From: Alloascoidea africana
Lineage: Eukaryota > Ascomycota > Alloascoideomycetes > Alloascoideales > Alloascoideaceae
Direction of reading: 5' to 3'
Length of the DNA stretch: 64,000 bases
Assembly (NCBI GenBank): GCA_030581615.1
Contig: JAKTTT010000001.1
Coordinates: 558,001 to 622,000, forward strand
In this document: piece after piece, positions 9,971-21,500 of the stretch
Position numbering within the stretch: the stretch's first letter is position 1
How the letters are laid out: every line of letters begins with the position of its first letter
Notes under the pieces: model-generated
Database searches by the model: none
Told to the model about the DNA's origin: nothing
Seen by the model: only the letters and a program-made list of their open reading frames with translations
Program-made: the position numbers and the translations under genes

Positions 9971-11172
9971 ATGGCTGTTTCGCAAACAGAGAACCCTTTA
10001 AAGGTTATTGACGTATCTCAAGTTGATCAGCGGACTGCTGATGATCTGCTGGAGGCTGCATCCACCCAGGGCTTCATCTTTGTATCTGGGCATGATTTCA
10101 CAGCGGAGGAGGTTAATGATCTGTTTAACTTGGTAAGCCAGAGGTTTCAGAAGAAGCTATAAGGTTAAATGGACATTAGATAACTAATTGGAATAGTCTA
10201 AAGAGTTTTTTGACCTCTCTGAAGATGAAAAATCACCTTTTGCAATTACAGAAGATAACGTTGGTTACTCAAGCATGAATCGTGAAGCGTAAGGACAGGT
10301 AGTTTTCCTAGTATTGACCTCAATTTATTCTAAAACGCAATGGATTCATATCATAGGCTGGATCCTGAAAATCAGAAGAAAGGTGATCCGAAAGAGTAGG
10401 TTTTTTTGTTTGGGATTATTGGTTACAGTTGGGGAGAGATCTAACAAGCTTTTGAAGGGCTTTTAACTTTGGAGGCTTTGAAACAGGCAGACCAGATCAT
10501 GTTCTACCGCCCATATTTGAAGAACCAAAAAACTTGGACATGATTTTGAACGCAGAGAAGAAGTTCAAGAATTTGACCTTGCGTTTACTCCAGCTACTGG
10601 GTAAAGGCCTGAAGATTGACGAACAAGAAGGTGGAGAGAACTGGTTTGTGGATAGGCATAGAGCATCTGAAAAATCTGGATCTATCTTCAGGTTTCTATT
10701 TTATCCGGGACAGAAAAGTGCAGATCCGCAAGAACAAATCCGTGCTGGGGCACACACAGATTATGGTGGAATGACACTTTTGTTTCAAAGGGAGAATCAA
10801 GAAGGACTAGAGATTCTATCTCCAGTGACAAAGTCATGGACTCCCGTTCCTTTTGTCCCATCCGTTGAAAAAGACATGGCTCCTCCAATTGTTGTCAATA
10901 TTGCGGATCAACTCAGCTACTGGACTAGTGGTATTTTGAGATCCACAGTTCACAGGGTAAAATTTCCAAAGGCGGCTCAGGAAACTGGCCAGGACAGGTA
11001 TTCAATTGTATACTTTAGCCAACCCGAAGAAAATACACCGCTTGTGCCAGTACCAAGCGATATCACACGAAGAATGAAAGGAAGAGGTGCAAATGCAGCT
11101 ACTGGAAAAGTGCTTACAGCGAAGGAGCATCTAGCGAAGAGACTGGCTGCAAGTTATGGATGGGTCTACTGA
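9971..11172 (+). CDS. 2-oxoglutarate/Fe(II) oxygenase (isopenicillin-N-synthase-like), four exons
   Basis: Exons 9971-10132, 10197-10288, 10357-10395 and 10458-11172 join to 335 residues. All three introns are 62-68 bases, with donors GTAAGC, GTAAGG and GTAGGT. The N-terminal half is the DIOX_N type (VIDVSQ, then TQGFIFVSGHDF and EFFDLSEDEK). The C-terminal half holds the iron ligands HTD (about His197 and Asp199) and distal His263, and the 2-oxoglutarate-binding RYS at Arg278. These are the hallmarks of the isopenicillin N synthase-like oxygenase superfamily. The C-terminal region (RRMKGRGANAATGKVLTAKEH) resembles uncharacterised fungal and yeast family members. The substrate cannot be told from sequence; there are no biosynthetic neighbours, so a secondary-metabolite role is not indicated. 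Confidence 0.93.
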
Positions 11173-12105
11173 TACAATGTGTGTATCGTCTTTTATATTA
11201 TAGTCCTATATTCTAACATACTCGTCCGTGATATCACAGGACTCTTAGTGGGTTACTAATACAATATTTTGATGTTTGTAATTTTAACGAACAATAAACC
11301 TGCGATAAATTCTTCTTTATTACTGAAAAATCCATTGAAGCTGAATCGTAAGCTTGATTTAGTTTAGGTTCCTTCCATACAGTTACCGAACCGAGAAACG
11401 CCTTCTATTATAAACCTATCTTTCAGTTAGTTTAAACTGTTTCTTTTGTAGAATGGAATCTTCGGATTATGAGAGCCGAGTGGGAAAGGGTTGGGATGAG
11501 GGGCTAACTAACTTATCCTGGGACGTAATTGCGATTAGCAGGCGAGTTATTCTTTACTTTGCAAATAGCGCGGCTGAAAGATCAGAGATTGACAGGAGAA
11601 AATGCGATTAAATGACCGATGGGCATTCAATCAAATATACCCACCCCCACAGGAGATGTTTAAGATAGATTGGATTGATGGTGGGGTCCTTTCGTTGAGG
11701 GTGGAGATTCGCAATGTCAAAGAGCTCAGCAATCAAGTCGGTCAGTCAAGTCTGAACACTGGGCGGTATGGGTCAAAGAAGAACCGCCAGGAAAACCCGG
11801 TAACAGGCGAAAAGACAACGTTGTAGTCGGATTAATCCGACCTATTTATGCTGATAGATGGGTAAAAGAGTATGTAAAAAATAATGTCCCATGTGCAGTA
11901 TATACTGGAAGGAGTGGAAATGTCAGAAAATGGCATGACCATATAAAAGCGAATTGTATAAATATGCCAAACTGCCCCTTCTCTTAATTGCTGAAAAAGT
12001 CACAAAAGTTGTTATTCCCTTTCCAATCAATAAGCATTCAACTCAGAGATTGCTGATTAGCTTTTTCCCAAACTCAATTGTTTGTGATTTGGCCCAAACT
12101 AAGAA
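11173..12105. other. BDH1 upstream region
   Basis: 933 bases between tandem genes. It contains a 16-base palindrome at 11826-11841 (listed separately) and a TATAAAA at 11942-11948, about 160 bases before the BDH1 start. A 74-codon frame at 11602-11826 begins at ATG but has no recognisable domain and is not called. Confidence 0.6.
11826..11841. promoter_or_regulatory. Perfect palindrome with TCGG-N6-CCGA
   Basis: A 16-base perfect palindrome (GTCGGATTAATCCGAC) lies about 265 bases upstream of BDH1. It has the CGG-N6-CCG spacing of a zinc binuclear cluster dimer site, and TCGG-N6-CCGA is the known pattern for Ppr1/UaY-type regulators. Binding is inferred. Confidence 0.5.
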
Positions 12106-13272
12106 ATGAGAGGACTTTTATACTACGGCAACAAAGACATCAGGTACTCTGATACAATTCCAGAGCCAAAGATCAGAACAGAAGACGAGGTAATAATTGA
12201 GCCCCAATGGTGTGGAATCTGTGGCTCAGATTTGCACGAATACTTGGACGGCCCTATCTTCTTCCAAAAGAGTCTGGAAGAGCCGGATCCTTTTTCGGGT
12301 AGTAAACTTCCGCTCCCAATGGGACATGAGTTTTGCGGTATTATCAAGGAGGTGGGTTCTTCTGTGAAGAGTCTCAAAGTGGGAGACCGTGTTGTGCTTG
12401 AGGCATCTACTCATTGCCGTGACAGGCATCGATTTTCGCCTGATAAACAAGATGATCCATATTGTCCTGCTTGTTCCGACGGTTTAACAAACATCTGCGA
12501 ACGAGGAAGCTTCACTGGTCTTGGTCCCGTCGGCGGCGGCATGTCAGAGCGAGTAGTAGCGTCCGAAGAGCATGTCGTCAAAATCCCAGACTCGATACCC
12601 TTTGACATTGCGGCCCTTTGCGAACCTCTTTCTGTATCGTGGCACGCAGTGCGAATCTCAAAGTTCAAGAAATGTGACACGGCTCTTGTTCTTGGCTCCG
12701 GTCCTATTGGTCTCGCAGCCATTCTGGCACTACAAGGGTTCGGAGCTGGACGGATAATAGTTTCGGAGCCAGCCGATGCCAGACGGGAACAGGCCATGAT
12801 GTTCGGAGTTGACGCTGTGATAAATCCTCTAGATTACAACAGCACGGAGGATGTTGTTAAGGAAATCAAAAGGCTAAACGGCGGCAGAGGCGTCAACTAC
12901 TCCTTTGACTGTTCTGGAATCAAGGCTACTTTTGATACTGGTCTCAAGGGTGTAGGCCCTCTGGGAAGCTATGTGAATGTAGCCGTTTGGCCTCCACACT
13001 CAATTCCATTCAACCCTTGGTTTGATGTGACAAGAATGGCAGAAAAGAATGTTACTGGCAGCATGGGCTACGTCCGTCTTGATTTTGAGCAGGTGGTAGA
13101 TGCACTTGCAACAGGCAAAATCTCAATGGAAAAAGCCCGAATGATGATTACGGGCAAAATTGACGTAGCAGATGTTATTGAAAAGGGATTCAAACGTTTG
13201 ATTCATGAGAAAGCTAACTGTATCAAAATCTTGGTCAGGGCCATTCCAGCGGATTCATCTGAATACATGTAA
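12106..13272 (+). CDS. BDH1: (R,R)-2,3-butanediol dehydrogenase, zinc-dependent MDR
   Basis: An NAD-dependent medium-chain alcohol dehydrogenase of 388 residues interconverting acetoin and (R,R)-2,3-butanediol. The start MRGLLYYGNKDIRYSDTIPE and the block CGICGSDLHEYLDGPIF match yeast Bdh1 closely. Catalytic zinc ligands are visible as Cys39 and His74-Glu75. Four cysteines at about 104, 120, 123 and 131 occupy the structural zinc lobe. The dinucleotide fold is LVLGSGPIGLAAIL, around residue 200. The length matches the family and there is no intron. A TATA element at 11942 and the zinc-cluster palindrome upstream suggest regulated expression. Xylitol or sorbitol dehydrogenases are relatives, but the DLHEYLDGPIF motif favours the butanediol group. 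Confidence 0.93.
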   Translation: MRGLLYYGNKDIRYSDTIPEPKIRTEDEVIIEPQWCGICGSDLHEYLDGPIFFQKSLEEPDPFSGSKLPLPMGHEFCGIIKEVGSSVKSLKVGDRVVLEASTHCRDRHRFSPDKQDDPYCPACSDGLTNICERGSFTGLGPVGGGMSERVVASEEHVVKIPDSIPFDIAALCEPLSVSWHAVRISKFKKCDTALVLGSGPIGLAAILALQGFGAGRIIVSEPADARREQAMMFGVDAVINPLDYNSTEDVVKEIKRLNGGRGVNYSFDCSGIKATFDTGLKGVGPLGSYVNVAVWPPHSIPFNPWFDVTRMAEKNVTGSMGYVRLDFEQVVDALATGKISMEKARMMITGKIDVADVIEKGFKRLIHEKANCIKILVRAIPADSSEYM

Positions 13273-15479
13273 AAGTTGATTTTCGCCATTTTTGGTATGT
13301 TATTCTTTACGACTTTTTATGAAAATGAACGCTTCTTGATGAAATTTCTGAAGTTCAGGCACACTTTAGTGTTTACATGTATGTTTGTGTATTGTTTAAA
13401 ATCTTTATTATTAAATGTTCAGCAGGTGTGCGTCACCGAAACGAACCCGAGCAAAGCCCATTGCATTAGGATAAGACGATAAGAAACTTGTTTTTCCATC
13501 TCTCATAAAACAAGATTCGATAAAATACTATCAGTGATCGGTACAATCTATTCAATTACAGTAGTAGCAGGAGCAATCGACAAGTTTAATACAAATTGTT
13601 CTATTTTGCTGTTGAATTCTAATTTCGTACATTGTTTTTCTCCTTTTTGGAGATTTTCTATTCTTCAATCAATTTTCAATCTTGTGATTAAAATTAAACG
13701 ATGGGACTAGGTTTTAAATTTTTTGCTATTGGTTTCCTCGAATTGCAATGGAAATGATAAACACTGGTGAATCAATGTGCTTCTGTCAATTTAAGGGACA
13801 AAAACCTCATGAGAGCCATGCCGCTCCTTATCAAAGTATTGCTTGCTAGCTTTTAAGTCCAATTAAAAGTCGTCAAAGAGATCTATGTAAGCAAGTTTAC
13901 TGGTACTTATTTCATTACCCCAGATTCAGATTCGGCTTTGACTTTAGCTTCAGGTAATACAAAACAAAAGACATGGACGCCATCATCAGATGGTCCTACA
14001 GTTCTTCTGCCTACAATTTTTCATTCTCTTCCCATGGCTGATTCTGTGGCATTATTTGGAATATCCTAGAGAGTGTGGCATGTGGGCAACAACTAGCTTT
14101 CATTCGAGATCGCACTTTGCCAATATGGCAGATGTCCCAAAGGTTCCTTCTTATGCGTACCGAATAATATGCGGCGTACCTCAGATGATCAAGTACAGAG
14201 CCGATGGTGGCTTGTGGCCTATCGTGGTTCCCAGATCACTGCCATCTGGTGTGGCACTCCCCTTTAATGCTGCCATTTTCCCACCACTCTTCCTTACTCA
14301 TACAAGAGTCGACAGCGGCTTTGTCCCTTTTCACCGAGCTAGGAGGTTCGAGGGATAGAAAAAGCAATGCTAACACGGAAGACAGGAAGCCATGTTTATT
14401 GATCATATCATATGGCCCGTAGAAGCGCATTCTTCACTACCGAATTGGTTTTTACTAGCCAGCTGTTTGTAGAAATGCGAGGGAAAGTGTGCTCATCTAA
14501 GCTTGACATCCAGTAGAGAGCAAAAAAGGAATGTCAAGAAATCGAGAAACAGCAGGCAGTGAAAGCTAGCAGTATTGTGCTAGAGAGATGGCACATGCCT
14601 AACAGGGGAATTGGTATTTGCGATTCGCGCCTGTTGTTCGCGCCTTCTATCCCTCCTTCACGTTCTTACTATTTGCACCACCACATGACCTATAACGTCA
14701 ACTGAGTAAGCAATCTGGAAGAAAGGCGTGTGGAGACGGAGCAGAGTAGAAGATGGGAGTGCTATGGTTCTTCTGTTTCATCCAGATATGCCTGAATTCT
14801 GGGAATACGTTGTATTCCTATCGGATAAAGGAGAGGCATGGAACGTTCTAGCATTGCTTTCGTAATTCTTTGTCCTGGGACAGTGTATAGCTAACTCGTA
14901 TTGTTTTGCTATTCAATAATAAAATGAACACTTGTTCATAGTTTTCACTTTCGTCTCGTCAACTCTACAATTTGTCTTTCGGTGGTTGAAGCTTTTGTGG
15001 GGTATTCGGCTAGCTTATAGATCTGAAAACGTATTATTGTGCCGTCTTTTAATTGAAATAGGGCCGAAAGAAGTAAAGAATCTGCAATTATCATCGTTTA
15101 GTAAATGTGGGGTAAATATTTATCAGACCTTGAAGACTTGGATGACACCCAAGACTTTTTCTGTCAGTGTACCAATGCTCAGCCCAGTTTGAGACGATTG
15201 TCTCAGAATGAAAAAAAAGAGTATTATCTATCTGGAGAATTATGAATTTTCTACTTGTACACCTTGCTACTGTGACAAATAATAGTTATAGACAAGTCTC
15301 AAAATTCAGCAAAATTATATTTTATGATTCTATATGGTAAACTTTCATCATCAAGCTCTATTATAAACAAATCAAAGGCAAACTCTGTATAAAACTTCAT
15401 ATTCATTAAATAAAGACCAACCGGAGTATACATTGTGCATTCTTTTGCAGTTAGCGATAGTATTTTGTTTTAGTTTGAA
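13273..15479. other. Long spacer between convergent BDH1 and HXK genes
   Basis: 2.2 kb between the 3' ends of two genes, which is unusually long for a convergent pair. I found no tRNA, ribosomal RNA or known repeat. The only long frame is the orphan at 13990-14358. Confidence 0.6.
13990..14358 (+). CDS. Orphan reading frame, doubtful
   Basis: A 122-codon frame from ATG. It starts with a strongly hydrophobic stretch (about residues 4-22) that could be a signal anchor, then a proline/arginine-containing tail including MADVPKVPSYAYRIICG. I recognise no family. It lies alone in the convergent spacer and may be a chance frame or a decayed gene. Confidence 0.2.
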   Translation: MVLQFFCLQFFILFPWLILWHYLEYPRECGMWATTSFHSRSHFANMADVPKVPSYAYRIICGVPQMIKYRADGGLWPIVVPRSLPSGVALPFNAAIFPPLFLTHTRVDSGFVPFHRARRFEG

Positions 15480-16937
15480 TTAGGCTCTGTTATTGCCAAC
15501 AGATTTGCCCTGTGCAATTCTCTTTGCAGTTAGTGCTGCAACAACAGCAGCGCCAACACCGGAACCATCCTCAGCAGGAACAATCTGGATAGGATGATCT
15601 TTCATTGGCAGATTCCAGCCGAAAATATCATCAAGACCCTGAGCGGCTCTCTTCTTGAAACCAGGATACTTGTTAAAGACTGAGCCATCAGCAGCAGCGT
15701 GACACTTCTCGATCTTTGCCTTTTTAGCCAAGGCAGCAACACCACAAACCGATAGTCTTGCGGCTCTTGTGCCAATTAATTCTGCCAATCGGCGAATCAA
15801 CCGCCGCTCGGGATCGGTTGTTTGGATACCCAAAACCTGGAGAAATAGGTCTTCGACATCATTCAGATTCTCAAAAGGATCGTCTTCAATTGTAGCCAAG
15901 AAAGAAGCGTCTAGTTTGAAAGATTCTTGTAAATCACGAACGTCCTGTCCTTCAAAGATCATTCCTTGTTGAAACAGATCTAACAGAACCAGTCTAAAAA
16001 CTTCGCCGAGATAATAACCTGAAATCATCTTTTCAAAAGCCTGCTGACCTGGCCGTGGCGAGTCTCGATCGATAACAATGTCATATTTTGTCCTTGGCAG
16101 AATCTGATGCTCATTATCAAAAGAGCCGTATTCGCAGTTGATTGCCATAGGACCGTTGATATCGATGGTCTCATCTGTCAGACCTTCGAGTTTTTCAATC
16201 TCTGAAACTTTTTCGTAATAGGCACCGTTACAACCTGTGCCGAAAATTAGACCCATTTCGTTTGCTGGATCTGTGTATCTAGAGGCCACAAGAGTTCCCA
16301 CTGTATCATTTATCAGCGCAAAGACCTCTATTGGAACATTGTGCTCTTTTAGAGCTTGGTTAAGCATGGGGACAACATCTTCTCCTTCAACCCCGGGAAT
16401 ATCAAACCCCTTTGTCCATCTTTGTAGGACTCCGGAGTTTATGCGGTCTTGAGAGCAGGGGTAGGAGAATGTAAAGCCGAGCGGAAGTGTTTCTGTTCTT
16501 CCTTCTGGGAATGTTTCGCGGTAAAAACTTGCGAGTGACTCTGCGATAAAATTCCAAAGATCATGGTGATCCCTCGTCGTCCTGATAAAAGATGGGATTC
16601 TGTATTTTGATTGGGAAACATCAAACTTGCCGTCTCCGAGTAGTGAAACAAGAACGACTCTTAGGTTTGTACCTCCCAGGTCTATTGCGAGGTAATGGCC
16701 GGTTTCTGACCCGTCTGGGTAGTCCATAACCCACGCGGGGATCATTGGAATGTTGCCGCCACTTTTTGAGAGGCCCTTTGTCAATTCAGAAACAAAGTGG
16801 TCAGTGATTGCCCGTAATGTTGGTGCATCGACTGTGAATAGAGCCTCAAGTTTTGCAATCTCTTGCATTAAATTTTTGGGGACTGGGGCCATCGAGCCTT
16901 TTCGGGACGGTGGCTTCTTTGGACCAAGGTGAACCAT
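15480..16937 (-). CDS. HXK2: Hexokinase (Hxk2-like)
   Basis: Phosphorylates glucose and other hexoses with ATP, the first step of glycolysis. The 485-residue frame has no intron and matches yeast hexokinase PII throughout. Visible motifs are the phosphate-1 loop LAIDLGGTN (83-91), LGFTFSYP, the sugar-binding block LQRWTKGF, INDTVGTLVAS, the conserved NCEYGSFDN and the late adenosine region AEDGSGVGAAV. The N-terminus MVHLGPKKPPSRKGSMA preserves the KKP-ARKGSM decapeptide that in Saccharomyces Hxk2 governs nuclear entry and Mig1 interaction, including the serine that is phosphorylated in low glucose. A Mig1-like site lies in its promoter. It converges with BDH1. Confidence 0.95.
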   Translation of the reverse strand: MVHLGPKKPPSRKGSMAPVPKNLMQEIAKLEALFTVDAPTLRAITDHFVSELTKGLSKSGGNIPMIPAWVMDYPDGSETGHYLAIDLGGTNLRVVLVSLLGDGKFDVSQSKYRIPSFIRTTRDHHDLWNFIAESLASFYRETFPEGRTETLPLGFTFSYPCSQDRINSGVLQRWTKGFDIPGVEGEDVVPMLNQALKEHNVPIEVFALINDTVGTLVASRYTDPANEMGLIFGTGCNGAYYEKVSEIEKLEGLTDETIDINGPMAINCEYGSFDNEHQILPRTKYDIVIDRDSPRPGQQAFEKMISGYYLGEVFRLVLLDLFQQGMIFEGQDVRDLQESFKLDASFLATIEDDPFENLNDVEDLFLQVLGIQTTDPERRLIRRLAELIGTRAARLSVCGVAALAKKAKIEKCHAAADGSVFNKYPGFKKRAAQGLDDIFGWNLPMKDHPIQIVPAEDGSGVGAAVVAALTAKRIAQGKSVGNNRA

Positions 16938-17044
16938 TGTGAGATTTTTTTAATGTGAGTGTAAGGGGTAGTAGTAGTAATGTTAGATGGTAGATAGTTA
17001 ATAGCAGTCAAATAATAACGTAGTTTGTTGAAGATGGAGAAAAG

Positions 17045-17055
17045 AAAAACTGGGG
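17045..17055 (+). promoter_or_regulatory. Mig1-like glucose-repression site
   Basis: AAAAACTGGGG fits the Mig1 consensus (five A/T, then [G/C][C/T]GGGG) and lies about 110 bases upstream of the hexokinase start codon. In Saccharomyces the hexokinase and glucose-repression genes are Mig1 targets. Function here is inferred. Confidence 0.4.
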
Positions 17056-18432
17056 AAGAGGACAGAGGAGGACTTAAATAGTGGTGGAGGAGGAACAAGA
17101 AGGAAATAATTCTGCGTGGACATGATGGGAGTCAGGCAGGCTGGTCTGGGGTCAGCAAGCGGACCTAACCACCACCTCAGAATTTTTGGAGAAATAAAAA
17201 TGAAAATTATTAGAAATCGAAAAAGAAAAGAGAAAATGAAAATACCATATCCGACAATTAAAATAGTTGTTGTTTCTTTTTGCGTTTCCTTTTTCTCTTT
17301 CTGTGCTCCGTTTTCTTCCCAGGGATCTCTTCATTATCCAGCAAGGAGATAAGCAGCGCTAGAATACGGAACACACAGCACATAACAAGAACCAGGCTAT
17401 CTGCTCTTTGTGAGTCCCGGCAGGGCCCTTCCGTTATCTCGATTTTTAGTACCAGTTCGTAGTCCGACGGAGAGAGTGGCTGACGACTGGGCTGACTGAC
17501 TTCCCCCACTAATGGTGACTGACTTTTCCCACGTTCCATTCCGAGCCCTGAACAATTCAACCGGGTCCGAAGCTCGAATTACAAAAAGAAACATCACCCA
17601 ACGTGACTATTCAAGTCATCGCCTACCAAAAAGTGCCTGTTTTTTTCAACTAGCAAATGTGGGGTGGATAAAAGACAATCTACAACTGGTACTAAACAAT
17701 GCTGAATGGCTTCCGACTGCTGGCTCCTGTCTTCTCAAGTCGTAGAGTCGTGGCCCACGTAAACGTCTCTGCATTTTCTGTCCAGCTATATTTGGATGGT
17801 ATTTTAATAGCGCCATGGTCTTTGTCTTTACGCCGAAATCGTTTCTGTTTCCGATTCCGGCACGCTCTAGCTGTGACAGTGACTGAAATCCGGGGTAAAA
17901 CACAAAACCAAAAAAAAAAAAAAAAAATCAAAACGCAAAATCTAGGTGGAGAACCTGAAGGGCGTGAACCTCCATCAATAGTAGATGTGTATATTGTGTA
18001 TTATTCACTTACATGTTTATAGCATCTTCCCGATCTCCTCTCAATCCGCCAGAACATATCCAGTAGTCTTTCCTGGTTTATCTTCTGTACCCCATTTCCA
18101 GAAAAACAACCTCTTTTTTGGATATTCCTCATATTTTACTCAAATGGACAATTTTTTGGAGTGTGTGGAGATAAAGAAGATAAGATATACCGTGGTCTAA
18201 GAGGAGAAACGGCAAACAAGGAGATTTGTTAAGGTTCTGTTTTAACTAAATACAGGAAAATACGAACTCTGGCTGACTTTCTTTGACTGTTCAATTGGAA
18301 CTTGACGGGCAGAATACAAAAAAAGGGGGGTTAGATTCCAGCGAGATGAGAACAACAAGTTTCGGGAGCGTGAATATAGGACAAACTCCAATTGGTTTTA
18401 GCAGATTTGGATTGAATTAAATTAAATTTTAG

Positions 18433-18532
18433 ATATCCGACTTACACTCCTTATCGTAAAGAAGTGGAGCCAATTGAAAACTTTCCAACTGCCAACGCAA
18501 GATTGAATAATCGTTGGGTAGTACAGAAATAG
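18433..18532 (+). other. Coding-like terminal fragment, gene not assembled
   Basis: After a TTTTAG that could be a splice acceptor, the frame reads YPTYTPYRKEVEPIENF and continues to NARLNNRWVVQK and a stop. This sounds like the C-terminus of a small protein. The preceding ATG frame (from 18346, MRTTSFGSVNIGQTPIGF) cannot be joined to it with a normal GT donor in phase. It could be the last exon of a small multi-exon gene or a pseudogene remnant. I do not recognise the family. Confidence 0.3.
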
Positions 18533-21500
18533 AAAATAACTGTTGTGAAAACTTTACACAGTACACAATTGCCTTTATTTATATAAAATTGAATTTTGAT
18601 GTATTCTTCCATCTTGTAAACCCAACAGTTTAGAATGATTGAAATTCAGCCCTCAAATGAATTCTGAAGATCCGGAACAACTTCCTGCAGCCTAGCAGGT
18701 TAATCCGAACAAAACTGATCGTGCATATACTCACGCACAATATACCCAGATACAGAGGACTCCAAAAGGTTTATTAATTAGCTAATAACATAATGGAAAG
18801 AGCAGCTGTTATCCCCACGCGGTTATAAATATCGAAATCTTTTTTTATTTGTGCTTTCTATCGCCATCTATTATTTCATTGGTTGTGGGAATCATGGTAA
18901 ATGTTGTAAGTACAACGAATAAAGAACTAAAATACACTTATCGGAGCATTCCATTTGATGATTTCAGTATAGCCCTTCAGTTACAATTGCAGCTCAATTA
19001 TGAGCTCTAAATGTCCAAGTATGTTTTCCATTTTCTGGTCGGGATAGGTTCCGTTTCAGATATCCGAAACTGACCCTTAAAGAATAGATGCTCAATAGAA
19101 GAAATAGATTTGTATTCAGGGCTAGAAAGTGAGCCATCGCAAGTCTTTTACGGGTTTCAAAGGTGGAATAGGGGTTCAAGCACCTCAAATTAAATCTCGG
19201 GAGAAAAGAAAAAAGGGAAGTCTATCCTTTAGAATTGGCCTAACAATTTGACAAAGCTGAAGTTTGTGAAAACAAAAGCAGCTTTTTTCGGTTTTTCGTT
19301 CCTGTTCTTCTAGAATTCTGCCAAATATTTGTACCTTTTGGAAACCAGAGCAAGACTGACATTTTTTTCAATACTTTCAAGTGTCTACATCGTTGCTAGA
19401 GCATTCCTTTTTTGGATATACGTTTCCAGCCGAGCTTGCCATTTAGAGTTCTTGAAAAGAGAACAAGTATTCCCAATCTTCTTATTCAAGTTTCGACGTC
19501 TCAAAATAGCAGTTGGGCCTACCCGAGTCTATCGGATTTGAAAGGCAACGAAACAGGATGATGCGAACGGCACGCTCGAGGCGTTCCATTCTTTGCCTTC
19601 TTTCAGATTAAATTCAGCATTGATTAGCCTGCCCAAGACCAACAACTAATACGATAAACTAGGAGTAATAATTATCAAGTACTAAGAATCTAGAATCTTC
19701 AAATAAAGTATATATCTTCTCCACATCCCATGATTCCTCAGACCAGTCTGTGGCAAGATGCAGGGAATGGTAAAAGTTAGCCCTCCAATCCAGCTGCTCT
19801 GAATTCATGCGATGTTTTACTTCCTATAGTTTCCGATAAACTCGTTCTATGTGTGATAGGCCAATTTTACTCTTTGTAAAGCATGATTGCTAGTTTCTCC
19901 CTCTGTCCTCGACAAATTCTTACCCTACACTACATTTTTCAGTACACTTACAACTCTTTCTTCACTTTTTGCTTTGTACCCCTCGGACTCCGGTTTCGTG
20001 AAACTGTCCCCAAACAAACACCAATATGAAACTTGCGAAGCGCTTGAAAAGATGTCGCGATGAGCTAGTTGTACCATGACATTAATATTTAAATAAACGG
20101 ACCTTCAAGAGCAATGAAAATTACAATCTTTTAAAAGCTTATACCGAGGGGCTAATCCGATAAAGACCACCCCACATGCTCTCTCTGAATCTGTCGCAAG
20201 GCCCATCGTCGGATGCAATGGAGGGGTAGGCACACGTTTTGCCATGAAAATAAGAATAATCAGAGGCAGTGTGGAGAAATGTGTGATCTTTGAGGGCGAC
20301 CGACCAAAGATCTATTCTTGACAAAAGGGATTTTTTCATCCTCAGGCTATCCATTTAGCCGGAGAACAAAAATTAAGCGCCTACAATCTTTTTTAAAATA
20401 CCAGCATTTACCCGTGCCATCATCTTACTGCCACGCTTAAAAAAAAGGACAGAGGGACAAAATGGACTCAAAAGAACCCTATAGTTTTTGATCTCTAACC
20501 TTTCTCACTTTTACTGTCTTCCTTGTAACTGACAGTGTCATGCAACATGAGAGAATCATCTAAATGAAATGGACGAGAAGTGACCATCCAAATGACAGCC
20601 AACACTACTTCTAAATTTTTTGCACGTATGATGTGTCTAGTGTTGGAGTAAAATTGCTTTAATTGCTTTAAAAAAAAATGTAGCGAGTTGGGTGTTTTAA
20701 CATACATTTTATACAGTGTGGAGAATAAGCACAGACTGGACTGGGCTCTTCATCACATGAGAAAAAGTAAAAAAGAAAAAAGAATACGATTGAAGGCCAA
20801 TCTTGTTCCCCATAAATCTCGGTGATAAGTATAGCTGATCTGAATAAGTCTTGTCAAGACTAGGGCAACCTCGCAATTTTCTTCAGGCCAAAATGCGAAA
20901 CGAAATGTACAATAGCCGCTGAGATTATGACCATAAACATCACCGAATACTCCCAACTGCTTAAAGAAATACAGCAATACTGGTTATCAGCTCCTGTTGG
21001 TCTTTCAAATTTCTCGGAGTTGCTGTTAACTTGAAGTTCGAAGTTCGGATTCTTCTCTGTACATTGGCGTTGAACTTTTCTTTCAAGCGCCTTTTGACAT
21101 GCCTGATCCCCACTTACACGCTCGGTGTTTGAGGTTTACTGAATAACTTTTCAGGACCAACTTGGATTGGTGCTCTGTTGAACAATACATTTGGCTTTCT
21201 CAGATCCGATATAATTTTTTGCTTACTTACTTTACTTCCTTATTTGCTTATCACTAAGCTTTCGTATTTCAGTACTCTAGTACTGGTTGTTTAAATTCTA
21301 AGGCCCAGTCCATCAACCTGCACCGAGGCAAATATTCCCTTCGCCGAGATGATACGTATTTATTACCAGTTACATTAATCGACACAAAGAGGCAAAACCA
21401 GTTTGGTACTTGGCACAATTGCATTTTAATAAGAGAGTAAAAATCAGAAAGGATCTTATCTTGAATCTTGTAAATGTAGTTCACGATGCGAAAATTGTAT

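Noticed and set aside
11602-11826. 74-codon frame upstream of BDH1
   Set aside because: No recognisable motif and it ends inside the promoter; likely chance.
18894-18996. ATGGTAAATGTT before GTAAGT, recalling the MVNV start of RPL42
   Set aside because: No RPL42 second exon follows within the region; the spliced product would be about 15 residues.
19140-19190. GGGGTTCAAGCACC resembling a tRNA T-arm
   Set aside because: No matching A-box, anticodon arm or acceptor stem around it.
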